From: Pseudoalteromonas shioyasakiensis
GTDB taxonomy: Bacteria; Pseudomonadota; Gammaproteobacteria; Enterobacterales; Alteromonadaceae
NCBI RefSeq assembly: GCF_001550135.1
Contig: NZ_LRUE01000006.1
Location: 1 to 61,388 of the forward strand
Reading direction: 5' to 3'
Length of the DNA: 61,388 bases
Below are positions 22,841-35,187 of the stretch, piece after piece. Below the pieces are notes generated by a model. It did no database searches. It saw only the letters and a list, made by a program, of their open reading frames with translations, and had not been told where the DNA came from. Each line of letters begins with the position of its first letter. Within the stretch, counting starts at the first letter, position 1. A program made the position numbers and the translations under genes.

Positions 22841-24472
22841 TTAGCCTCTTACCTTAATACCTTTTTTCTCCATACCGCGGTAGATGATTAGCATCTGTGC
22901 GATTGAGATAAGGTTCGATACTAACCAGTAAAGTACTAGGCCAGATGGGAACCATAAGAAGAAAATAGAGAATACAACTGGCATAAAGGTCATCATTTTT
23001 TGCTGCATAGGGTCAGTAACCGTCATAGGTTGCAGCTTTTGAGTGATGAACATACTTAAACCAAATAAAACAGGTAATACGTAGTATGGGTCCATTGCTG
23101 ATAAGTCATTTAACCATAAAACGAATTCAGCATGACGTAGCTCAGTTGATTCTAAGAATACGTAGAATAACGCTAAGAAGATTGGCATTTGTAGTAACAG
23201 TGGGAAACAGCCACCCATAGGGTTCACTTTTTCTTTGCGGTACATTTCCATCATAGCTTGACCGAATTTTTGACGGTCATCACCATACTTCTCTTTTAGT
23301 GCAGCCATTTTAGGCTGTAAGGCACGCATCTTAGCCATTGACGTGTATTGTGCTTTAGTAAGCGGGTACATTGCCGTTTTAACGATAACCGTGATTGCAA
23401 TGATAGCTAGACCCCAATTACCTAGGATGCTGTGTAACCACTTAAGTAGTACGAATAATGGTTGTGAGATAAACCATAACCAACCATAGTCTACAGTTAG
23501 GTCTAAGTCTGGGTGGATTGCTTCTAGTACGTCAGACTCTTTCGGGCCCATGTAATAAGTTGAGCTAAGTGTTGCTTGCGTACCAGCTTGTACGTTAACT
23601 GCTTCACCTTTAGTACCAATAATTGCCGCATTACCAGCAACTAATTTGCTGTAAAGGGTATTTTGTTGGTCTTGCTTTGGTACCCACGCACTTACAAAGT
23701 AGTGTTGGATAAATGCAATGTAGCCGCCAGCTGTAGTGATGTTAAGGTTTTTATCAGCCATGTCTGAGAAGCTGTACTTTTCGTATGGCTCTTCTTCAGT
23801 ACCAAATGCTGCGCCTAAGTAGTTTTGATCTACTAAGCTACCTTTTTCTTGTACTGTGCGTTTTACTTGCGTGTATAACTGAACTTGAATTGGATCAGCT
23901 GTTACGTTGTTTACTGTGTACTCTAAATCTACAGCGTAGTCGCCTTTTCTGAAGATATAAGTTTTAGTAAACGTCACACCTTTACTGTCAGTAAACTCAA
24001 GTGTTACACGTAGCTCATCACCCGTTAAAGTGAATGCTTTTTGTGTGGTTTTATAAACAGGGCGACCAGCAACAGTTGCGTCAGGACCATTTAAACCAAT
24101 TAAGCCACTTTGCGAGAAGTATTGCTTACCATCGAACTCACCTAATAGCATGTAAGGTGTGTTACTGCCTTTTTCTTCTTCGTACTGAAGTAAGTCTGTT
24201 TCAATGATGTCACCACCACGGGTGTCAATTTTAACAGTGAATACATCAGTTGTTACATCGATAACTGAGCGCTTTGCTGTCGTTACAGCTGGAACTTCAC
24301 CGTCAGATGATGCAGGAATAAAGTCATCAGATTCTGGTGTTGTTGCGCCTAGTGTTTGTGTTGTGGCACTTGGATCAGCCTTTGGTGCGTTGTAGTCGTT
24401 ATTCCATTCTTGAAATAATAAAAACGACACAAGCATCAAGCCGATTAATAAAAACGTGCGTTGCGATTCCAT
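22841..24472 (-). CDS. yidC: membrane protein insertase YidC
   Basis: A 543-aa inner-membrane insertase that folds and inserts proteins with or without Sec. It begins with the N-terminal anchor MESQRTFLLIGLMLVSFLLFQEW, followed by a long periplasmic beta-domain (about 60-340). The conserved core helices include NWGLAIIAITVIVKTAMYPL, MRALQPKMAALKEKYGDDRQK, NPMGGCFPLLLQMPIFLALF and a C-terminal basic tail. It lies 8 bp after yidD. Confidence 0.97.
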   Translation of the reverse strand: MESQRTFLLIGLMLVSFLLFQEWNNDYNAPKADPSATTQTLGATTPESDDFIPASSDGEVPAVTTAKRSVIDVTTDVFTVKIDTRGGDIIETDLLQYEEEKGSNTPYMLLGEFDGKQYFSQSGLIGLNGPDATVAGRPVYKTTQKAFTLTGDELRVTLEFTDSKGVTFTKTYIFRKGDYAVDLEYTVNNVTADPIQVQLYTQVKRTVQEKGSLVDQNYLGAAFGTEEEPYEKYSFSDMADKNLNITTAGGYIAFIQHYFVSAWVPKQDQQNTLYSKLVAGNAAIIGTKGEAVNVQAGTQATLSSTYYMGPKESDVLEAIHPDLDLTVDYGWLWFISQPLFVLLKWLHSILGNWGLAIIAITVIVKTAMYPLTKAQYTSMAKMRALQPKMAALKEKYGDDRQKFGQAMMEMYRKEKVNPMGGCFPLLLQMPIFLALFYVFLESTELRHAEFVLWLNDLSAMDPYYVLPVLFGLSMFITQKLQPMTVTDPMQQKMMTFMPVVFSIFFLWFPSGLVLYWLVSNLISIAQMLIIYRGMEKKGIKVRG

Positions 24473-24480
24473 AACAGCTC

Positions 24481-24753
24481 TTATTTCTCGTGTTGGTGGT
24501 TAATATGATTTTTTGCCGGTACGGGATCATCCCCACCAGCATGTAAAGGGTGGCATTTTAATATGCGTTTAACAGCTAACCAACTGCCTTTTACACTTCC
24601 ATGCAAATTAATTGCTTGAATAGCGTAACTAGAGCAGGTTGGATTAAAACGACAATGCGGGCCTAATAGTGGGCTTATCCATTTTTGATAGCCGCGTATT
24701 AGCATGACTAAACAGCGCTTTGGAATAGCAACAAGTGGTTTAAGTAACCTCAT
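24481..24753 (-). CDS. yidD: membrane protein insertion efficiency factor YidD
   Basis: A 90-aa small protein with the family core [27 protein letters not shown] and [24 protein letters not shown]. It has conserved cysteines and a probable amphipathic N-terminal helix; it aids insertion of membrane proteins together with YidC. GGGG lies about 10 nt before the ATG. An unusual 128-bp gap separates it from rnpA, where many relatives overlap or abut. Confidence 0.93.
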   Translation of the reverse strand: MRLLKPLVAIPKRCLVMLIRGYQKWISPLLGPHCRFNPTCSSYAIQAINLHGSVKGSWLAVKRILKCHPLHAGGDDPVPAKNHINHQHEK

Positions 24754-24881
24754 GATGTGTCTGCCCCTGCGTTAATTTAGTCAATGGATACCATGAATTT
24801 AAATTCCCATCGTAGAATTTTAAATGCATGATTAAAAGGTGAGCTAAAGATACCTTAATTAAGCCTGTAATTCTATTGCTA

Positions 24882-25304
24882 TCAGGCTTGTTTATTAGAT
24901 TTAGCTGATTTATTCGGGCGTTTTTTAAATGGTGGTGGTTTAGGTGCACCAGGCTTGCAGCGTTCGTTAATTTTTCGCCACAATTTATTTAGTTGCTTTG
25001 TTAGCTCTTCGTTGGACTGTTCATCAATACCACTTTTAACCATAAGCACAATATCAATGTTATCGAGTTTATGTTGATTTAAACGGAAACTTTCGCGAGC
25101 AAGTCGTTTAATTCGATTACGTTGACAGGCTTTTTTAACGCGTTTTTTTGCGACCGTAAGACCTAATCGAGGATTAGTTTGGTCATTGCGTTTAGCTAAT
25201 AGGGTAAAGAAAGGAGTCGCAGCGCGTGCTGGTTCATTAAAGATTCGAGAGTAATGCGAGGGAGTTAACAGACGTAACTCCCTGCTGAAGCTAAAGTCTT
25301 CCAC
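24882..25304 (-). CDS. rnpA: ribonuclease P protein component
   Basis: A 140-aa basic protein that assists the RNase P RNA in 5' tRNA maturation. The RNR signature region RVKKACQRNRIKRLARESFR and the N-terminal SFSRELRLLTPSHYSRIF are clear. It is about 20 residues longer than E. coli RnpA because of a basic, Pro/Lys-rich tail (KPGAPKPPPFKKRPNKSA). It starts 7 bp after rpmH, with which it is surely co-transcribed. Confidence 0.96.
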   Translation of the reverse strand: MEDFSFSRELRLLTPSHYSRIFNEPARAATPFFTLLAKRNDQTNPRLGLTVAKKRVKKACQRNRIKRLARESFRLNQHKLDNIDIVLMVKSGIDEQSNEELTKQLNKLWRKINERCKPGAPKPPPFKKRPNKSAKSNKQA

Positions 25305-25311
25305 TTATATA

Positions 25312-25446
25312 TTAAGCAGAAAGAACTTTACGGCCTTTAGCACGACGACGAGCTAATACTTTACGGCCATTTGCTGTTGCCATACGAGCACGGAAACCGT
25401 GTGTACGTTTGCGTTTTAAAACGCTAGGTTGAAAAGTTCTTTTCAT
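25312..25446 (-). CDS. rpmH: 50S ribosomal protein L34
   Basis: The 44-aa L34 protein ([20 protein letters not shown]...), highly basic, of normal length. The start is the ATG at 25446, with GGA-rich sequence about 6-10 nt upstream; the open frame extends 34 codons further upstream but that part is not protein-like. A promoter with -35 TTGACT (25550-25555) and -10 TATAAT or TAATAT (25527-25534) lies about 80 bp upstream on the minus strand. Confidence 0.97.
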   Translation of the reverse strand: MKRTFQPSVLKRKRTHGFRARMATANGRKVLARRRAKGRKVLSA

Positions 25447-25528
25447 AACAATTCCATCCGATCGGTTAAGGTTAAAACATCCTATGCAGGTCGCGATCCT
25501 GGCACAGGTGCCATTGCGAGCGCGAGAT

Positions 25529-25555
25529 ATTATAGATGAAGACAACAAAAGTCAA
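25529..25555 (-). promoter_or_regulatory. rpmH-rnpA operon promoter
   Basis: Minus strand: -35 TTGACT (25550-25555) and -10 TATAAT (25529-25534) 15 bp apart, or TAATAT two bases further at 17 bp spacing. It is positioned to drive rpmH-rnpA-yidD-yidC. Confidence 0.6.
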
Positions 25556-25824
25556 TCATTAAAACGCTGCAGAGGCCGTAATTATAAAGGATCCTTTTAA
25601 CTGATCATATAGGATCATCATAAATAAGAAGTTTTCCACAGCCTCTGTATAAAAAGTGAATAAAAGCTTGGGAAAAGCCAATTCGATCGTAGAATTTGAT
25701 CGCGATCTGGCTGCAGATTTGTTATGATCACTGTTCGAGCTTAAAAAATAATTTTCTTAAAAATCAGTGTTTTATTGTTTTATGTTGCTGAGATCATATT
25801 TTTCATAAAAATCAATCTTGTACT

Positions 25825-25833
25825 TGTGGATAA
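25825..25833 (-). promoter_or_regulatory. consensus DnaA box upstream of dnaA
   Basis: A perfect TGTGGATAA, 120 bp before the dnaA start; probably an autoregulatory site. Confidence 0.75.
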
Positions 25834-25952
25834 AGTACCTTCATAATAGTCGGTCTGGGCCAAGAAAGTTGGTCAAAGATTAGCAATAAATGTTTGATTT
25901 TCCATCATTAAAGATGAACGGGAATAAAAATTAAATCTCTGGGAGTTTAACT

Positions 25953-27350
25953 GTGTATCTGTCGGTTTGGCAAAGTTGTTTATATGTATTGCAAGATGAA
26001 TTGCCTTCACAGCAATTCAGTATGTGGGTAAGACCACTTCAAGCAGAAAGTACCGAAGATACGTTGACTATATATGCACCTAACCGCTTTGTTTTGGATT
26101 GGGTGAGAGAAAAGTATTTAAACCGTATTAATGAACTACTCGTTGAAATTTGTGGTGATGAAGCACCTGAATTACGTTTTGATGTTGGTAGTAAACCTAT
26201 TTTAAATGCCCAAGTGGCATCTGCACCGGCTGCAACAGAAGCAAGTGCATCTGTTCCACAACAAGCTGCTGAAAAGCAACAACCAAAACCTGAAAAAGCA
26301 GCGGTCGAACCTGCACCAAAATCAGGCTATAAATCAAACATTAAAGAAAATTATACCTTTGATAGCTTTGTTGAAGGTAAATCAAATCAATTAGCAAAAG
26401 CCGCAGCGACTCAAGTTGCAGATAACCCAGGTTCTGCATTTAACCCTGTATTTATATACGGTGGTACTGGCTTAGGTAAAACTCACTTATTACATGCTGT
26501 TGGCAACGGTATTATGGCTAATAAGCCAGACGCGAAAATTGTTTATATGCACTCAGAGCGATTTGTGCAAGACATGGTTAAAGCGCTACAAAATAATGCC
26601 ATAGAAGAATTTAAACGTTATTACCGAAGTGTTGATGCATTGATGATCGATGACATTCAATTCTTCGCTAATAAAGAACGCTCACAAGAAGAGTTCTTTC
26701 ATACCTTCAATGCTTTACTTGAAGGAAATCAACAAATTATCTTAACTTCAGACCGCTATCCTAAAGAGATAGAAGGGGTTGAAGATCGCCTTAAATCACG
26801 TTTTGGTTGGGGCTTAACCATTGCTATTGAGCCGCCAGAACTTGAAACGCGCGTTGCTATTTTGATGAAAAAAGCGCAGCAAAGTAAAATCAATTTACCT
26901 CACGAAGTTGCCTTTTTTATCGCGAAAAAATTACGCTCAAATGTGCGTGAATTAGAAGGGGCGTTAAACCGCGTTATTGCTAATGCAAACTTTACTGGTC
27001 GTCCGATTTCGATCGACTTTGTAAAAGAAGCGCTACGTGACTTACTTGCGCTGCAAGATAAACTGGTAACGATAGATAATATTCAGCGTACTGTTGCTGA
27101 GTATTACCGTATTCGTGTGTCAGATTTACTCTCTAAACGCCGTAGCCGTTCAGTAGCAAGACCACGTCAAGTGGCCATGGCATTATCAAAAGAACTTACA
27201 AATCACAGTTTACCTGAGATTGGCGACGCTTTTGGCGGTCGCGATCACACAACTGTATTACACGCTTGTCGTAAAGTTAAATCACTACGTGACGAAAGCC
27301 ACGAAGTGAAAGAAGATTATCAAAACTTAATAAGAACCTTGTCATCTTAA
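25953..27350 (+). CDS. dnaA: chromosomal replication initiator DnaA
   Basis: A 465-aa AAA+ initiator that binds DnaA boxes and opens oriC. Domain I (1-80) starts [25 protein letters not shown]; an Ala/Pro/Gln-rich domain II linker spans about 90-130; the AAA+ domain has Walker A GGTGLGKT (170-177) and the IDDIQF Walker B; the C-terminal DNA-binding domain has [15 protein letters not shown]. The start is GTG with GGGAG 7 nt upstream. It is first in dnaA-dnaN-recF-gyrB. Confidence 0.98.
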   Translation: MYLSVWQSCLYVLQDELPSQQFSMWVRPLQAESTEDTLTIYAPNRFVLDWVREKYLNRINELLVEICGDEAPELRFDVGSKPILNAQVASAPAATEASASVPQQAAEKQQPKPEKAAVEPAPKSGYKSNIKENYTFDSFVEGKSNQLAKAAATQVADNPGSAFNPVFIYGGTGLGKTHLLHAVGNGIMANKPDAKIVYMHSERFVQDMVKALQNNAIEEFKRYYRSVDALMIDDIQFFANKERSQEEFFHTFNALLEGNQQIILTSDRYPKEIEGVEDRLKSRFGWGLTIAIEPPELETRVAILMKKAQQSKINLPHEVAFFIAKKLRSNVRELEGALNRVIANANFTGRPISIDFVKEALRDLLALQDKLVTIDNIQRTVAEYYRIRVSDLLSKRRSRSVARPRQVAMALSKELTNHSLPEIGDAFGGRDHTTVLHACRKVKSLRDESHEVKEDYQNLIRTLSS

Positions 27351-27363
27351 GGCCGACTTTATT

Positions 27364-28467
27364 ATGCAAATAACAATATCAAGAGAGCAATTTTTAAAAC
27401 CTTTAGTTCAAGTGTCTGGTGCGATTGAGCGTAAGCACACCTTACCTATTTTATCGAACGTACTGTTAGTTGTTGAAAACGGACAACTTTCGATGACGGG
27501 TACCGATCTTGAAATTGAGTTAGTGGCGAGTGTGTTTGTCGGTGAAGATACCACAGATACGCAACTCACTTTACCAGCTAAAAAGTTACTCGATATTTGT
27601 AAAAGTTTACCTGATGGCTCAGACCTTACGTTAAGTAGCCAAGATCATCAGTTACTACTAACAAGTGGTAAAAGCCGTTTTTCTTTAACTACGCTGGCCG
27701 CTGAAGATTTTCCGAATCTTGAGCAGTGGGATGGTGAAGTTGAGTTTCAACTAACGCGTTTAGAGTTGCGTAAACTTTTAGAGAGCACGCACTTTTCTAT
27801 GGCGAATCAAGACGTACGTTATTACTTAAACGGTATGTCATTTGAAGTTGATAACGCAGATATCAAAACAGTGGCTACAGATGGTCACCGTTTGGCAATT
27901 GCACAAAAGCAATTGCCACAGTCTTTAAATACACAACGTCAGTTAATTATTCCACGTAAAGGTGTACAAGAAATTATGCGCCTAATGGTGGCTGATGATG
28001 AGCTAGTAACCATTCAATTTGGTGCTAACCATATTCGCATTATTGATACTGAGTTTACATTTACTAGTAAACTAGTTGATGGTCGTTTTCCTGATTATCG
28101 TCGAGTATTGCCACGTGGTGGTGATAAAGTGATTACTGCTAACCGTGAATGGCTTCGTAGTGCTTTCCAACGTGTGTCTATTTTATCGAATGAAAAATTC
28201 CGTGGTGTACGTTTAAATCTGTCTGAAGGTTTATTAAAAATTACAGCAAACAACCCTGAGCAAGAACAAGCTGAAGAGGTGGTTGAAGTAATGTACCAAG
28301 GCGGCGAACTTGAAATTGGCTTTAACGTTTCTTATGTGCTTGATGTACTGAATACATTAAAAACAGAAGATGTAACCTTTACGCTTGCAGACTCTAATAG
28401 CAGTGCGCTAATTGAAGGTGCAGGTGACGAAGAAGCTATGTACGTTGTAATGCCGATGCGCCTATAA
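27364..28467 (+). CDS. dnaN: DNA polymerase III beta sliding clamp
   Basis: A 367-aa ring-forming processivity clamp with three repeated domains. The N-terminus MQITISREQFLKPLVQVSGAIERKHTLPILSNVLL and the C-terminal MYVVMPMRL are near-universal in the family. It lies 13 bp after dnaA. Confidence 0.98.
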   Translation: MQITISREQFLKPLVQVSGAIERKHTLPILSNVLLVVENGQLSMTGTDLEIELVASVFVGEDTTDTQLTLPAKKLLDICKSLPDGSDLTLSSQDHQLLLTSGKSRFSLTTLAAEDFPNLEQWDGEVEFQLTRLELRKLLESTHFSMANQDVRYYLNGMSFEVDNADIKTVATDGHRLAIAQKQLPQSLNTQRQLIIPRKGVQEIMRLMVADDELVTIQFGANHIRIIDTEFTFTSKLVDGRFPDYRRVLPRGGDKVITANREWLRSAFQRVSILSNEKFRGVRLNLSEGLLKITANNPEQEQAEEVVEVMYQGGELEIGFNVSYVLDVLNTLKTEDVTFTLADSNSSALIEGAGDEEAMYVVMPMRL

Positions 28468-28473
28468 GCTTAT

Positions 28474-29568
28474 ATGAGTTTAAGTCATTTAAGCCTCAAT
28501 AATTTTCGGAATATTGAGGCGCTGACACTTGAGCCGGTTAATGGCATAAACATTATCTATGGCGAAAATGGCAGCGGAAAAACCAGTCTCCTTGAGGCGA
28601 TATATTTCCTTTCTCACGGTAAATCATTTCGTACCGCCAAACATAAAAATATCATTCAGCATCAACAAGACAAGTTTGTGATTCATGGTCGCAAAGCGCT
28701 GCATGATTTGTCTATTCCGATTGGTATAAGTAAAAACCAAGCGGGTGAAACGTCTTTAAAGATTCAGGGAAAAACGAGCCGTAAAATATCTGAATTAGCT
28801 CAACTAGTGCCGGTGCAAGTTATTACTCCAGAAAGCTATTCGTTGTTTTTTGGTGGCCCAAAAGAGCGTAGAAAATTTCTCGATTTAGGATTGTTCCACG
28901 TGGAACATGACTTTTTTTACTTGTGGCAGTCTTTTAATAAAGTACTGAAACAACGTAATGCTTTATTAAAAAGTAAACCTCGAGATTATTTCGAACAGAT
29001 CAAGTTTTGGGATAAAGAATTTGTTAGACTAGCTGAACAAATAAATAATCTAAGAATCGCGTATATAAGTAGGTTTAAGCAGCAGTTTTTTGATAAAATG
29101 TGTGCAGAATTAACGCTTGTAAGCGATTTAGAAATTAACTTTCATGCGGGTTGGAAAGAGAGTGAAACGCTCTCAGAGGCGCTTGAGCAAAGCTTTGAAC
29201 GTGATGCCAAACAAGGTTTCACAAGTAAAGGTCCGCATAAAGCTGATTTTAGTTTTAGTGTTTCTGGTAACAGTGTAGAAAATACCTTTTCTCGCGGTCA
29301 ATTGAAGCTCTTGCTTTATGCGTTAAAAGTAACGCAAAATAGCTTAATTGAGTCAGAAACAGATAAGCAATCTATATTGCTAATAGATGACTTACCTTCA
29401 GAACTAGGTGAAGATACAAAAGAAAAAGTGGGTCAACTTTTGACTCATTGCGATTCGCAACTTTTTATCTCTTCAATTTTATCTGAAAGTATTTCTGCTG
29501 TGGTGGAACCCATGCAACGAGAACTAAAAATGTTCCACGTGAAACATGGCAACCTAATAACAAGATAA
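28474..29568 (+). CDS. recF: DNA replication and repair protein RecF
   Basis: A 364-aa SMC-like ATPase for loading RecA on gapped DNA. Walker A GENGSGKT is at residues 30-37; the ABC-type signature is SRGQLKLL and the Walker B LLIDDLPSEL. Unusually, two parS sites are embedded in frame: one encodes LFHVEH (140-145) and one MFHVKH (353-358) in the last few codons. It follows dnaN by 6 bp and precedes gyrB. Confidence 0.96.
   Translation: MSLSHLSLNNFRNIEALTLEPVNGINIIYGENGSGKTSLLEAIYFLSHGKSFRTAKHKNIIQHQQDKFVIHGRKALHDLSIPIGISKNQAGETSLKIQGKTSRKISELAQLVPVQVITPESYSLFFGGPKERRKFLDLGLFHVEHDFFYLWQSFNKVLKQRNALLKSKPRDYFEQIKFWDKEFVRLAEQINNLRIAYISRFKQQFFDKMCAELTLVSDLEINFHAGWKESETLSEALEQSFERDAKQGFTSKGPHKADFSFSVSGNSVENTFSRGQLKLLLYALKVTQNSLIESETDKQSILLIDDLPSELGEDTKEKVGQLLTHCDSQLFISSILSESISAVVEPMQRELKMFHVKHGNLITR
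28892..28907. other. parS: parS centromere site inside recF (perfect palindrome)
   Basis: The 16-bp palindrome TGTTCCACGTGGAACA is a standard form of the ParB-binding parS site. It lies about 13 kb from oriC, and parAB are in the same window. Confidence 0.9.
29531..29546. other. parS: second parS site at the 3' end of recF
   Basis: TGTTCCACGTGAAACA differs from a perfect parS palindrome at one position pair, and each half matches an accepted parS half-site. It is 639 bp from the first site. Confidence 0.85.
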
Positions 29569-32007
<2,439 letters not shown>

Positions 32008-32023
32008 CGCGAAATTAAGAATT

Positions 32024-32051
32024 AAAAAGGAGCCAACTGGCTCCTTTTTTT
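32024..32051 (+). terminator. Rho-independent terminator after gyrB
   Basis: The stem AAAAAGGAGCC/GGCTCCTTTTT with an AACT loop and T-run follows gyrB by 16 bp. Confidence 0.9.
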
Positions 32052-32148
32052 ATTGCTGAAAAAGCACAAACTGCTTAAAACCTTACTGCACACAAGGTAT
32101 ACTGAGAGCAATTTTCAGACTAAACGCACCAGATACTATAAGCCAAAT

Positions 32149-33048
32149 ATGCAAAAATATGACGTTAAAACCTTTCAAGGTTTGATCCTGGCTTTACAGG
32201 ACTATTGGGCACAGCAAGGCTGTGTGATTGCTCAACCACTCGATATGGAAGTGGGAGCAGGGACATTTCATCCGTTAACTTTCTTAAAGTCGATTGGCCC
32301 AGAGCCAATGTCGAGCGCGTATGTTCAACCATGCCGCCGTCCAACTGATGGTCGCTATGGTGAAAACCCGAACCGTTTACAGCATTACTACCAATTCCAA
32401 GTTGTATTAAAGCCATCACCAGAAAACATTCAGGAGCTCTATTTAGGCTCTTTAGCTGCTGTTGGTATTGATACACTAACTGATGAAGTTCGCTTCGTAG
32501 AAGACAACTGGGAGTCGCCTACACTAGGTGCTTGGGGTTTAGGTTGGGAGATCTGGTTAAACGGCATGGAAGTAACTCAGTTCACTTACTTCCAGCAAGT
32601 AGGTGGCTTAGAGTGCTCACCAGTAACCGGTGAAATCACTTATGGTCTTGAGCGTTTAGCTATGTATATTCAGGGCGTAGATAGTATCTATGACCTAGTA
32701 TGGGCAGACGGTCCTATGGGTCGTGTGACATACGGTGATGTATTCCATCAAAACGAAGTAGAGCAGTCAGCTTATAACTTCGAACAAGCGGATGTTGAGT
32801 TCTTATTTGCACAGTTCGATCACTGTGAAAAAGAAAGCGAAAAGCTAATTGAAGCAGGCCTACCATTACCAGCTTATGAGCAAGTAATGAAAGCATCACA
32901 TGCGTTTAACTTATTAGACGCTCGTCACGCTATCTCAGTAACAGAACGTCAACGTTATATCTTACGTGTTCGTGCTTTATCTAAAGCATGTGCGCAAAGT
33001 TACTATGATGCCCGTGAAGCTCTTGGTTTCCCGCTTTGTAAGGATTAA
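32149..33048 (+). CDS. glyQ: glycine-tRNA ligase alpha subunit
   Basis: A 299-aa catalytic subunit of the bacterial alpha2beta2 glycyl-tRNA synthetase. The N-terminus [20 protein letters not shown] fits the family, as do [31 protein letters not shown] and the EISWAxGxER-type [12 protein letters not shown] start at ATG 32149; the frame is open for 32 codons upstream, but that part is not conserved. No clear ribosome binding site is seen. It sits just before glyS. Confidence 0.96.
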   Translation: MQKYDVKTFQGLILALQDYWAQQGCVIAQPLDMEVGAGTFHPLTFLKSIGPEPMSSAYVQPCRRPTDGRYGENPNRLQHYYQFQVVLKPSPENIQELYLGSLAAVGIDTLTDEVRFVEDNWESPTLGAWGLGWEIWLNGMEVTQFTYFQQVGGLECSPVTGEITYGLERLAMYIQGVDSIYDLVWADGPMGRVTYGDVFHQNEVEQSAYNFEQADVEFLFAQFDHCEKESEKLIEAGLPLPAYEQVMKASHAFNLLDARHAISVTERQRYILRVRALSKACAQSYYDAREALGFPLCKD

Positions 33049-33056
33049 GAATTAGC

Positions 33057-35126
33057 ATGTCAGCAGAAAATTTATTAGTAGAAATTGGCACAGAAGAGTT
33101 GCCACCGAAAGCACTTCGTAAACTTGCTGAGTCGTTTGCTGAGAACTTAGCAACTGAGCTTGCAAGCTTAGAATTAAATCACCAAGGCGTTAACTGGTAC
33201 GCATCACCACGTCGTTTAGGTTTACGTGTTAGTGCACTTGAAGCAAAACAAAGTGACAAGGTTGTAGAAAAGCGTGGTCCTGCAGTTGCAGCAGCTTTTG
33301 ATGCCGATGGTAATCCAACTAAAGCAGCAATGGGTTGGGCTCGTGGTTGTGGTATCGATGTAAGCGATGCACAAACACTTGAGACAGATAAAGGCGCTTG
33401 GTTATTACATAAAGCACAGGTTGAAGGTCAAGCAACTACATCGCTTATGAGTGATGCAGTAAACAAAGCTCTTGCAAAATTACCTATCCCTAAACCAATG
33501 CGTTGGGGGGCAAATAAAACACAATTTATTCGCCCTGTGCACACAGCGACTATCTTATTTGGTAGCACGCTAATTGAAGGCGAGATCCTTGGTAAGCAAG
33601 TTGGCAACCAATTACAAGGTCACCGTTTCCATCATCCAGAAAAAGTAACAATCAACCACGCTGATGATGTGTTTGATGTGCTGAAATCTGCTTACGTTGT
33701 CGCTGACTTCGAAGCGCGTAAAGCACAAATTCGCGAACAAATTGAAGCAGCAGCTAGCGCTGTAAATGCAAAAGTAGCGATGGATGAAGACTTACTTGAA
33801 GAAGTAACATCCTTGGTTGAATGGCCAGTAACGTTGACTGCAACATTCGAAGAAGCATTCTTAGATGTTCCTTCAGAAGCGCTTATCTATACCATGAAGG
33901 ACGATCAAAAGTACTTCCCGTTATTAGACCAAGATGGCAACTTACTTAACAAGTTCCTATTTGTTTCTAATATCGAAAGTAAAGATCCAAGCGTGGTAAT
34001 TGCTGGTAACGAAAAAGTTGTTCGTCCTCGTTTAGCTGATGCGCAGTTCTTCTACGAAACAGATAAGAAGAAAACGCTAGAGAGTCGCTTAGAGTCTCTA
34101 GATACTGTTTTATTCCAAAAGCAACTTGGTACGTTGAAAGACAAATCTGAGCGTATTAGTGAACTTGCAGGTTACATTGCTGAGCAATTAGGTGCTGATG
34201 CAGAGCTGGCTAAGCGAGCAGGTTTATTAAGTAAAACAGACTTAATGACCGAAATGGTCATGGAGTTTACCGACGTACAAGGTGTAATGGGTATGCATTA
34301 CGCTCGTCACGACGGTGAAGCTGAAGAAGTTGCACTAGCGCAAAACGAACAATATATGCCTCGCTTCGCGGGTGATAACTTACCAACAAATGTGATCAGC
34401 TGTGCGGTCGCAATTGCTGATAAGTTTGATACGCTGGTGGGTATTTTTGGTATTGGTCAAGCACCAAAAGGCGACAAAGACCCATTTGCACTTCGCCGTG
34501 CAGCAATTGGTGCATTACGCATCATGGTTGAAAAATCATTACCGCTAGATATCTTAGACCTTGTTGCTAAATCACAAACGCTATTCGGTGAAAAGCTAAC
34601 GAACCTAAACGTATCAACAGATGTGTTTGAGTTTATGCTAGGTCGTTTCCGCGCATGGTATCAAGATGAAGGTATCGAAGTTGATGTCATTCAAGCAGTG
34701 CTAGCACGTCGCCCAACTAAACCAGTTGATTTCGACCGTCGTGTTAAAGCGGTAAGTCACTTCCGTACATTAGACGCAGCAGAAGCGCTTGCAGCAGCAA
34801 ATAAACGTGTAAGCAATATCTTGGCTAAAAATGACATCACAACACAAGGTGATGTAAATGAGAGCCTATTAAGCGATGATGCAGAGAAAGTATTAGCATC
34901 ACACGTTGCTAAGTTTGCAACTGAGCTTGCACCTCTGTATGCAAATGGCGATTACCAAGAAGCATTATCACAACTTGCGGGTATCCGTGAGAGTGTTGAT
35001 AACTTCTTCGATAACGTCATGGTAATGGCTGATGACGAAGCGGTTAAACAAAACCGTTTAGCATTGTTAAGCCAACTAAGCCGTCTGTTTTTAGATATTG
35101 CTGATATTTCTGTACTTCAGAAGTAA
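33057..35126 (+). CDS. glyS: glycine-tRNA ligase beta subunit
   Basis: A 689-aa beta subunit needed for tRNA recognition by GlyRS. The N-terminus [22 protein letters not shown] and the motifs [22 protein letters not shown] and [20 protein letters not shown] are typical. The C-terminal part contains an anticodon-binding region. It starts 8 bp after glyQ and is followed by a terminator. Confidence 0.97.
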   Translation: MSAENLLVEIGTEELPPKALRKLAESFAENLATELASLELNHQGVNWYASPRRLGLRVSALEAKQSDKVVEKRGPAVAAAFDADGNPTKAAMGWARGCGIDVSDAQTLETDKGAWLLHKAQVEGQATTSLMSDAVNKALAKLPIPKPMRWGANKTQFIRPVHTATILFGSTLIEGEILGKQVGNQLQGHRFHHPEKVTINHADDVFDVLKSAYVVADFEARKAQIREQIEAAASAVNAKVAMDEDLLEEVTSLVEWPVTLTATFEEAFLDVPSEALIYTMKDDQKYFPLLDQDGNLLNKFLFVSNIESKDPSVVIAGNEKVVRPRLADAQFFYETDKKKTLESRLESLDTVLFQKQLGTLKDKSERISELAGYIAEQLGADAELAKRAGLLSKTDLMTEMVMEFTDVQGVMGMHYARHDGEAEEVALAQNEQYMPRFAGDNLPTNVISCAVAIADKFDTLVGIFGIGQAPKGDKDPFALRRAAIGALRIMVEKSLPLDILDLVAKSQTLFGEKLTNLNVSTDVFEFMLGRFRAWYQDEGIEVDVIQAVLARRPTKPVDFDRRVKAVSHFRTLDAAEALAAANKRVSNILAKNDITTQGDVNESLLSDDAEKVLASHVAKFATELAPLYANGDYQEALSQLAGIRESVDNFFDNVMVMADDEAVKQNRLALLSQLSRLFLDIADISVLQK

Positions 35127-35142
35127 GCAGTAGCCAATTAAT

Positions 35143-35167
35143 AAAAGCCAGCTCAGTGCTGGCTTTT
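35143..35167 (+). terminator. Rho-independent terminator after glyS
   Basis: The stem AAAAGCCAGC/GCTGGCTTTT with a 5-nt loop and T-run lies 16 bp after glyS. Confidence 0.9.
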
Positions 35168-35187
35168 TTGTAGCATAAGGAACAGTA

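Larger units (their letters stand above)
25447..25952. other. rpmH-dnaA divergent control region with DnaA boxes and GATC sites
   Basis: A gene-free 506 bp between two divergent operons. It holds about 10 GATC sites, one perfect DnaA box TGTGGATAA (25825-25833) and one single-mismatch box TTTTCCACA (25632-25640). The rpmH promoter lies on the left. On the dnaA side the boxes suggest autoregulation by DnaA. In Pseudomonas and others the origin occupies this same gap, so residual origin activity is possible, though oriC in the mnmG-mioC gap is the better candidate. Confidence 0.7.

Noticed and set aside
24740..24949. Minus-strand open frame between yidD and rnpA
   Set aside because: It overlaps rnpA and yidD in another frame, has low-complexity Asn/His content and no ribosome binding site.
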